In this document: one piece after another, positions 57,769-64,000 of the stretch
Layout: every line of letters begins with the position of its first letter
Numbering within the stretch: the first letter of the stretch is position 1
DNA from: CALDTK01 sp963837005
Lineage (GTDB): Bacteria; Bacteroidota; Bacteroidia; Chitinophagales; Saprospiraceae
Direction of reading: 5' to 3'
DNA length: 64,000 nucleotides
Assembly: GCA_963837005.1 (NCBI GenBank)
Contig: CAWIMC010000004.1
Location: 124,001 to 188,000 of the forward strand
Notes under the pieces: model-generated
The model's database searches: none
The model's input: the letters and a program-made list of their open reading frames with translations, nothing else
Told to the model about the DNA's origin: nothing
Position numbers and translations under genes: made by a program

Positions 57769-60700
57769 ATGCGTATTGCCCGCATCGCGCTCAAGACTCT
57801 CGCCTGGATTATCGGCGTCGTGCTCGCCCTCCTGGTCATTATCGCGGTCGCGATTCAGATCCCGTCGGTCCAGAACAAGCTGCTCGCGTTAGCGATCCCG
57901 ACGATCGAAGACCTCATGGGTGGGGCGGAGGTCCGCATCGGGCACATCAATCTCGACCTCTTCGACGCGGCATCCTTCGAGGAGATCTACGTCGGTGACC
58001 TGGCCGGAGACACGCTACTCTACGCGAACTACCTCAAGGCGGACATCGGGGTCTTCGACCTGTTTGGCGGCAGTATCGTGTTCGACGAGATCAAGCTCGA
58101 CGGCGCGGTGGTCAACGCCTACCAGCAAGCGGGTGACACGGCGTTTAACTACCAGTTCATCATCGATGCCTTCGCGCCTACCGATAGTGTAGTGGTCGAT
58201 ACCTCAGCGGCAGCCTTCACGATCGGCATTGGGACGGTCGACGTCACCAATACGAGGATTCGCCTTTTGGACGAAGTCGCAAAGACTGACCTCAACGTGA
58301 CCGTCGAGCGCCTGCTCACCCGCATTGAGACCCTCGATCTCGAGAATCTCGCGGTCGCCTTCGAGGACATACTGGTGGAGGGTGTGAACGGAAGTTTTGT
58401 CATTGAAGAAATCGAGACGCTCCAGGATGCCGTAGTCGGCACCGCCCTCGACACCTTCGCGAGTGGGGCGACCGTGGTCACCTTTCCGACGGCGGGCTTG
58501 CCGGTCGCCATTCGCGAGCTGTCGCTAAAACGTATCAATCTGGCTTTCAAGGACGCTAATGTCGCACGGGTCGAGACCGGCCTCGACGCGGGCAACATCG
58601 TCGTCACCGACCTCAACGCCGAAGCCCGCAACTTCACCTGGGACAGCACGCGAATCAAGCTCGATTGGGAGTCGCTCAGCTTCCGCGAGCAGAGTGGGCT
58701 GGTGGTCAACCAATTTGGCTTCGGACTAGACATGACCGACGAGAAGCTGGTTCTGTCCAATTTCGAGGTCAAGACGCCGAACTCCCAGGTTTTGGCGAAA
58801 GCCGAACTCACCTACGGCAGCTTTGCTCAACTAGCGGCTCTCGACCCGACGACACAGGTATCGGCTACCTTCGACAACAGCTACGTCGCCTTTGAGACGA
58901 TCAAATTGCTGGCCCCGACCTTGGCGGATGCTGGCCTCAACCTGGACGCAGGAGAAAGCCTCTACCTCAATGGCGGTATCTCCGGGGACCTCAATCAGCT
59001 TCGCCTCGAGGGGGTCGACGTGCGGACCGGCCGCCAGACGGCGGTTGCGGTTACAGGCACGCTCTCCAATCCGTTGGACCCCGATGCGCTCGCGTACGAT
59101 CTCCGGGTGAGCCGGCTTACGAGTAGTTACGCCGACCTGAACAGACTTACCCGAGGTCTCGGCCTTCCGCCGGAGCTCGCGAAGTTCGGACGCTTTAGTT
59201 TTAGCGGAAGCGTGGCCGGCACGACGACCACCTTTCAGGGGCGCAACCTCGACCTGCGTACCGATGGGCGGACGGGCTTTCGGGGGAACGTTTCGGCGCG
59301 CAATCTCGACAACCCAGATAATCTCTACATCGACGCCGATGTACAACAGTTGCGCACGCGGATCTCGGAGGTCAAGAGCTTCATCCCCGACAGCGATAGC
59401 CTCGGGGTGGACTTGCTCGCCTTGGGCGATATTGACTTCGGGGGGCGCTTTAAGGGGACGCTGACAGATTTTGCCCTTGCGGGAAAACTGAACACCTCGA
59501 TCGGATCGTCCACCCAGGACATCGTGGCGGACTTCAACTCCGATTATACCGACGGCAGCTACGAGGGCACCGTAGCGCTCGACTCCTTTAATGTAGGGCG
59601 GCTGCTGCAGGATTCGACCATCGGCAAGCTGTCGCTAGATCTCGCCTTAGATGGAACAGGGCTCGCGGTCGAGGATGTCGTCACCAACATCGACGGCAAC
59701 GTCCGCAGCTTCTCTTATCTCGGGTACACCTACAAAGACTTCAAGATCGACGGTAAGCTCGACAAGCAACTCTTCGAAGGGAAGTTCGGGATCGACGATC
59801 CGAACGTCAAGTTGGCCTTTGACGGGCTGGTCAACCTGCGGGACTCGCTGCCAGACCTACAGTTCACGATGCAGATCGATACGGTCGCGCTGCAGCCGCT
59901 AGGACTATATCCCACCTCGCTGGGTATGAGCATGTCCATCGTCAGTAACCTGCGTGGGAATACGGCGGACAATCTCGTAGGCAGCCTGCGGATCGACTCC
60001 CTTAACTTAAATGACAGCGTCAAGGCGGTGCAACTCGACCGGATGCTCGTGCGGGCTGGTGACACCGCAGCGGGCCGATTCCTCGTACTTGAATCACCGA
60101 TCCTGCGCGCCGGGGTCATCGGCGACTACCAGACGGCGGACATGCCGGTACTCTTCACCAACTACATCAACGACTTCTTCCCGATCGACGAGTATTTGAG
60201 CCCACAGGACAAGCCGCTCGAACTCGCCATCGAGCCGACGCCGCAGCAGGTGCTCACCGACCAGAGCTTCAGCTTCTATGTGGAGGCGAGTCGGCCGGTC
60301 AAGTTCATCAACTTCTTCGATCCCAATCTCGAACGACTCGACACGGCCAGTTTTACGGGGACTTTCGACACGAAAGACAAGGCGCTGACCGGTGAGCTCT
60401 TTGTACCGAACCTCAACTACGCCGGCACCACGGTCGACACGATTCTCCTCGACATCGGCGGGGACGCACGTGAAATGTTGCTAGCGCTGAGGACCGCGGG
60501 CGTTAACGTGGCGGGCCAGCAAATCGAGCTCGCGCTGGCGGACCTGCGGTTGGCCGATGATTCGCTTCAGCTCGGGATCAGCGGCTACCTTAATCGTGAT
60601 AGCCTCCTGCTGCGTACCGGACTCTCCGCCCACATGAATCCAGCCGGCCGGTATGTGATCCGCATGGACGAACTGCTCGAGGTTGCCGGGCAAGAATGGA

Positions 60701-62775
60701 ACGTCGACCCGAACAACCGCATAGAATACTGGGCCAACTACCTGCGGATCGACGACCTGACCTTCGAGAAGGACAACCAGTACATCGGGATCGCGAGCGA
60801 TGACGCGAGTCAGGACTCCGACTTCGCCCCGCTTACTTTGACCGTACGCGACTACCAACTCGCCGAGGTCACGCGGCTCGTGCAGCTCACGGGATTCACC
60901 CTTGACGGTGTCGTGAATGGGACTGTCGGCATCAAGGACCCGGCCGGGACGATGTACTACATCGCGGACATTAATATTGATAGTCTGGCGCTCAACGGCA
61001 GCAACGTCGGTAACTTGGTCGTCAACGCTACCTCCGAGGGGCTCGACAACGCCGTCGGCATCGACGTGCGCCTCAACGGCGTCGTCAACGATATGTCGAT
61101 TGCGGGGGAGTATGGCATCAGCGACGGTGGGCTCGACCTCGTGGCCAAGATCCGGGCGCTGGAGATGCGGCTTATCGATCCGGTTGCACAGGGCACGCTC
61201 TCCAACAGCGAGGGGCTGATGGTCGCCGACATGACGATCACGGGTACGGTCGATGAGCCGAACGTGAACGGCTACTTCGGCTTTGAAGACGCGGCGACGA
61301 CCTTTGACCTGCTGGGTATCCGTCTCGGGATCGCCGAGAGCAGGATCGCGTTTTCGCAAACGCGAATCGACTTCGGCAATTTTGTCGTCACCGACGAGGT
61401 AGGACGCGAGGCGACGCTTACCGGTGGCATCGACCACGACTACTTTACCGACTTTGAGTTCGGGATGAAGCTCGTCACCGATGCCTTTAAAGTCCTCGGT
61501 AGCGAGCCTGCCGTGGACGCGCTCTACTACGGGGACGCGGTGGTCTCGGCGACGGTGAATATCAGTGGCGACCTCGAGATACCCGTCGTGTCCGTCAGGG
61601 CGGAGACGCTCGACAGCACCGACATCTACATCCAGCCGCTGGCGACGACCGGAGGCGTTTCAGTCGAGAGCTGGGTGATTTACGCCAATCCTGAGGAGCC
61701 TACAGATAGCACGTTGCTCGACGCATACACCGCGAACGCGCTCGGGATCGATCTCACGATGACGCTCAGGGTCAACGAGACCGCCGTGCTTAACGTGATC
61801 GTCGACCCAGCTACCGGGGATGCCCTCCGAGCTATAGGGGAGGCCGATATGGCGGTGCAGATGTCGCCCGACGGCGACCTCAACGTCACCGGACTCTACA
61901 CGCTTACCGACGGCAGCTACCAATTCTCCTTTGCACCCGGGGGCTTCGCTGTGCAGCAAAAGAATTTCTTCATTCGACCGGGCAGCAACCTGCAGTTTAT
62001 CGGCGATCCGCTCGATACCCGCTTCGACATTACGGCTGTGTACACCACCGAGACGACGACCTACGAACTGATTGCCGCCGAACTCCCGGGAGGTGCGCAA
62101 AGTGCGGAGGCCGTCGCTTCGCAGCGCCGCCAGCCCGTCAACGTGCTCATGTCGATGAGGGGAAACATCGACGAACCCCAACTTACGTTTGACATCGAGG
62201 TGCCGGAGGCCGGCGGAGGAGCCGGTGGAGCTGTACAGCAGAAGCTCGCGCAGTTGCGCCAGACGCCAAACGCGCTCTACCAACAGGTCTTCGGCCTGCT
62301 CGTCCTCAACACGTTCATGAGTTCCGACCCGACTGCGGGCGGGGGAGGAAGCCTCGCGGGTACCGGCGAAAGTCTTGCGATCAACTCCGTGAGCAAACTC
62401 GTCACTAATCAGCTCAACAACCTCGCCGACAATTATCTAAAAGGCGTCAACCTCAACGTCGGGCTGGACAGCTACGAAGACCAGTACGCGTCGAGTGGCC
62501 GTACTACTGTCGCCAACGTCGATCTTTCCAAGTCCTTCCTCAATGACCGCCTTACCGTAACCATCGGTACGGAGACCAACGTCGGCGACAACACTCGGGT
62601 CGGCGAGACCGCTTCGACGGGTGGTTTCCAGAGTTCGTTCGTGCTCACTTACCGACTCACCGAGAACGGTCACTACCTCTTGCGTGCCTTCCGCCGCCCA
62701 GACTACGATATCCTTAGTGCCGCGGGCCAGTTCGAGACAGGGGCCGGGGCTACCTACCAACGGAAGTTTAAGTAG
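57769..62775 (+). CDS. TamB-like translocation/assembly module protein
   Basis: 1668 residues. One N-terminal membrane helix (TLAWIIGVVLALLVIIAVAI, about residues 10-29) is followed by a very long beta-rich AsmA/TamB-type periplasmic body (IGHINLDLFDAASFEEIYVGD at its start). The C-terminal 350 residues are the DUF490/TamB domain (MSPDGDLNVTGLYTLTDGSY, FSFAPGGFAVQQKNFFI, IDEPQLTFDIEVPE, NALYQQVFGLLVLNTFM). It should span the periplasm and help outer-membrane protein or lipid delivery. No BamA/TamA gene is adjacent. Two copies of the hairpin element lie in the N-terminal third (58789 VLAKA, 59198) and none in the last 3.5 kb. Confidence 0.92.
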   Translation: MRIARIALKTLAWIIGVVLALLVIIAVAIQIPSVQNKLLALAIPTIEDLMGGAEVRIGHINLDLFDAASFEEIYVGDLAGDTLLYANYLKADIGVFDLFGGSIVFDEIKLDGAVVNAYQQAGDTAFNYQFIIDAFAPTDSVVVDTSAAAFTIGIGTVDVTNTRIRLLDEVAKTDLNVTVERLLTRIETLDLENLAVAFEDILVEGVNGSFVIEEIETLQDAVVGTALDTFASGATVVTFPTAGLPVAIRELSLKRINLAFKDANVARVETGLDAGNIVVTDLNAEARNFTWDSTRIKLDWESLSFREQSGLVVNQFGFGLDMTDEKLVLSNFEVKTPNSQVLAKAELTYGSFAQLAALDPTTQVSATFDNSYVAFETIKLLAPTLADAGLNLDAGESLYLNGGISGDLNQLRLEGVDVRTGRQTAVAVTGTLSNPLDPDALAYDLRVSRLTSSYADLNRLTRGLGLPPELAKFGRFSFSGSVAGTTTTFQGRNLDLRTDGRTGFRGNVSARNLDNPDNLYIDADVQQLRTRISEVKSFIPDSDSLGVDLLALGDIDFGGRFKGTLTDFALAGKLNTSIGSSTQDIVADFNSDYTDGSYEGTVALDSFNVGRLLQDSTIGKLSLDLALDGTGLAVEDVVTNIDGNVRSFSYLGYTYKDFKIDGKLDKQLFEGKFGIDDPNVKLAFDGLVNLRDSLPDLQFTMQIDTVALQPLGLYPTSLGMSMSIVSNLRGNTADNLVGSLRIDSLNLNDSVKAVQLDRMLVRAGDTAAGRFLVLESPILRAGVIGDYQTADMPVLFTNYINDFFPIDEYLSPQDKPLELAIEPTPQQVLTDQSFSFYVEASRPVKFINFFDPNLERLDTASFTGTFDTKDKALTGELFVPNLNYAGTTVDTILLDIGGDAREMLLALRTAGVNVAGQQIELALADLRLADDSLQLGISGYLNRDSLLLRTGLSAHMNPAGRYVIRMDELLEVAGQEWNVDPNNRIEYWANYLRIDDLTFEKDNQYIGIASDDASQDSDFAPLTLTVRDYQLAEVTRLVQLTGFTLDGVVNGTVGIKDPAGTMYYIADINIDSLALNGSNVGNLVVNATSEGLDNAVGIDVRLNGVVNDMSIAGEYGISDGGLDLVAKIRALEMRLIDPVAQGTLSNSEGLMVADMTITGTVDEPNVNGYFGFEDAATTFDLLGIRLGIAESRIAFSQTRIDFGNFVVTDEVGREATLTGGIDHDYFTDFEFGMKLVTDAFKVLGSEPAVDALYYGDAVVSATVNISGDLEIPVVSVRAETLDSTDIYIQPLATTGGVSVESWVIYANPEEPTDSTLLDAYTANALGIDLTMTLRVNETAVLNVIVDPATGDALRAIGEADMAVQMSPDGDLNVTGLYTLTDGSYQFSFAPGGFAVQQKNFFIRPGSNLQFIGDPLDTRFDITAVYTTETTTYELIAAELPGGAQSAEAVASQRRQPVNVLMSMRGNIDEPQLTFDIEVPEAGGGAGGAVQQKLAQLRQTPNALYQQVFGLLVLNTFMSSDPTAGGGGSLAGTGESLAINSVSKLVTNQLNNLADNYLKGVNLNVGLDSYEDQYASSGRTTVANVDLSKSFLNDRLTVTIGTETNVGDNTRVGETASTGGFQSSFVLTYRLTENGHYLLRAFRRPDYDILSAAGQFETGAGATYQRKFK

Positions 62776-62829
62776 GGCTAGTAAGATTTGCGGTTTAGGA
62801 AGTGCGCTCATCCGCAATTCCTGCCGCCA

Positions 62830-62844
62830 GCCTTCCGGCAAAAC
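62830..62844 (-). repeat. GTTTT-hairpin element (GGAA loop) after the tamB-like gene
   Basis: GCCTTCCGGCAAAAC on the plus strand: stem GCC/GGC and loop GGAA on the minus strand. Confidence 0.8.
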
Positions 62845-62921
62845 CCCACCCTTCCACACGCCATTCGCGAACAATCGCTACCCAAATGCCCTCCTAAAAG
62901 GAGAAACCAAAACCCACGACC

Positions 62922-63377
62922 ATGGACACCAACAAAGAAATTGCAAGTGCTGTAAACGACCTCATCACTGTCAACTACGACGGCGAGCGCGGCTACAAAG
63001 AGTCTGCCGAGGACGTTACCGACGCCCGCCTTAAGAGCTGGTTTAACGAGTACGCACAGCAGCGCTATGATTTCGGTCACGAACTGAAAGGTGAGCTCAG
63101 CCAACTCGGCGCTACCCCCGACAAAGGCACCAGCGTTGCCGCCGACATCCATCGCATTTGGATCGACCTCAAGGCCGCCGTCGCCGGAAATGACGAAGCT
63201 GCCGTTCTCAACGAAGTCGTCCGCGGCGAGGAGAACGCCATCGAGCGCTACGACAAAGTTCTCGAGCACAACGCCCTCCCGGCTACGACCCGCACTGTTG
63301 TCGCCCGGCAGCGCAACCAGATTCAGGCCGCGCTCGGGAAGATCCAAGACCTGAAGAAAACCTTCACGGCAGCCTAA
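62922..63377 (+). CDS. PA2169-family four-helix-bundle protein
   Basis: 151 residues, all helical, of the DUF2383/PA2169 ferritin-like group: MDTNKEIASAVNDLITVNYD, GYKESAEDV, LKSWFNEYAQQRYDFGHELK, and EVVRGEENAIERYDKVLEH. The repeated Glu and ExxxH positions recall di-iron proteins, but binding is not established. It is typical of stress-induced gene groups. A related gene follows at 63539. Confidence 0.88.
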   Translation: MDTNKEIASAVNDLITVNYDGERGYKESAEDVTDARLKSWFNEYAQQRYDFGHELKGELSQLGATPDKGTSVAADIHRIWIDLKAAVAGNDEAAVLNEVVRGEENAIERYDKVLEHNALPATTRTVVARQRNQIQAALGKIQDLKKTFTAA

Positions 63378-63538
63378 GTCACAGGCCGCGTGAAATGGGA
63401 GGGGTCGTTGCCGTACGTCGGTGACGACCCTTTCACCATTTTAGATACCCCGTACCGAGCGTGGGCTTTGTCGTCGACGTCGCTAAGTTTGCCGCCCGGT
63501 AATTCACTACCCGACACCAGTTCAAGATTTTACCCTCA

Positions 63539-63988
63539 ATGGCCAACACAGCACTCGTCCACGAACTCAATCGCCTCCAACGCCGCCTGTACGACAGCTA
63601 CCGGGAGTTCAACACGACGCAAGACAACCTCGCGACCGACGGGTGGAAGACCAAATTTGCCGAACTCGCCCTGACGCGCCGCGGCTACTACCAGGCCATC
63701 CGCGACACGATTAAGTCGCTCGGCTCGATGCCGATGGATGTGACGTCTCCCTTCAGCGATGCGGCCGACGAGATCTTCACAGATGTCAAGACTTTTTTCA
63801 GCGGCGAAGACGACAAGTTTATCCTCCAAGAGGCCCGCCTCAAAGAACTCAAGCTCGTCGAGGCGTATCAGCAGGCGCTCGTCGTACGTGACACACCTGC
63901 CGATCTTGTCAGCGTCATGTCCGTCCAGAAGGAGGAGGTTGAGGCGGAGCTGCAGCATATCCAGCATGGCCTCGATGCCTTGTCCTAG
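63539..63988 (+). CDS. Ferritin-like helical protein, distant paralog of the preceding gene
   Basis: 149 residues with the same length and helix pattern as the preceding PA2169-like protein (LVHELNRLQRRLYDSYREFN, KFAELALTRRGYYQAIRDTIKSLG, FILQEARLKELKLVEAYQQAL), but with few identical residues and without the ExxxH pattern. It is probably a diverged duplicate. The start ATG 63539 follows a 160-bp gap with no feature seen. Confidence 0.65.
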   Translation: MANTALVHELNRLQRRLYDSYREFNTTQDNLATDGWKTKFAELALTRRGYYQAIRDTIKSLGSMPMDVTSPFSDAADEIFTDVKTFFSGEDDKFILQEARLKELKLVEAYQQALVVRDTPADLVSVMSVQKEEVEAELQHIQHGLDALS

Positions 63989-64000
63989 CGCCGGCTAATT

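Noticed and set aside
61346..61366. GCGTTTTCGCAAACGC in the tamB-like gene as an element copy
   Set aside because: It is a longer palindrome in which GTTTT is part of the stem.

Overview
The window reads as a high-GC Bacteroidota chromosome, most like the Saprospiria/Lewinella group. That placement is an inference. It rests on Bacteroidota-type -7 promoter boxes (TAnnTTTG, often TAnnTTCG) close to start codons, no Shine-Dalgarno logic, two secreted proteins with T9SS-like C-terminal domains, the infC-rpmI-rplT order, and families such as DUF983 and DUF2490.

Layout. 1-6794: most of a giant secreted protein built of HYR/Ig-like repeats (minus strand, C-terminus outside the window). 6966-8306: STAS protein and RNase Z. 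8706-12870: clpC, then infC-rpmI-rplT between strong terminators. 12967-19620: a small secreted protein, then a TetR repressor divergent from a three-gene exporter (ABC protein with a dead ATPase, HlyD-like adaptor, TolC-like channel). 19699-23133: maltokinase and a secreted glycoside hydrolase. 23298-26721: DUF983 protein, histidine kinase/receiver pair, MtfA-like protein. 26845-30290: tRNA-Phe, acyltransferase, glgB and a lone CBM48 protein. 30579-42784: P450, short DnaE paralog, TPR histidine kinase, HEPN-like protein, radical SAM protein, an IS5-type insertion that splits a membrane-protein gene, and a Y-family polymerase. 43070-52326: SMP-30 protein, lipoprotein, periplasmic beta-carbonic anhydrase with a DUF2490 partner, a fused duplicated surface protein, DEAD-box helicase, two membrane proteins and an alpha/beta hydrolase. 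52440-53420: minisatellite and simple repeats. 53551-63988: aminotransferase, acyl-CoA carboxylase beta subunit, small stress-type proteins, a TamB-like protein and two PA2169-like proteins.

The most striking signal is not a gene. A 15-nt element, GTTTT followed by a 10-nt mini-hairpin (3-bp stem, GNRA-type loop), occurs about 49 times in 64 kb, on both strands, inside genes and between them. The two main forms, GTTTTGGCGAAAGCC and GTTTTGCCGAAAGGC, differ by a compensatory stem swap. Rarer copies carry other paired stems and loops GGAA, GTAA or GCAA. Within genes it is translated in several frames (AFAKT, VLPKG, FRQN, LSAK). No copy was found in clpC, within infC, rpmI or rplT, or in the glgB coding region. 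Two sites carry it as inverted pairs. Its density and placement resemble DNA-uptake sequences, but the covarying hairpin is unusual for those.
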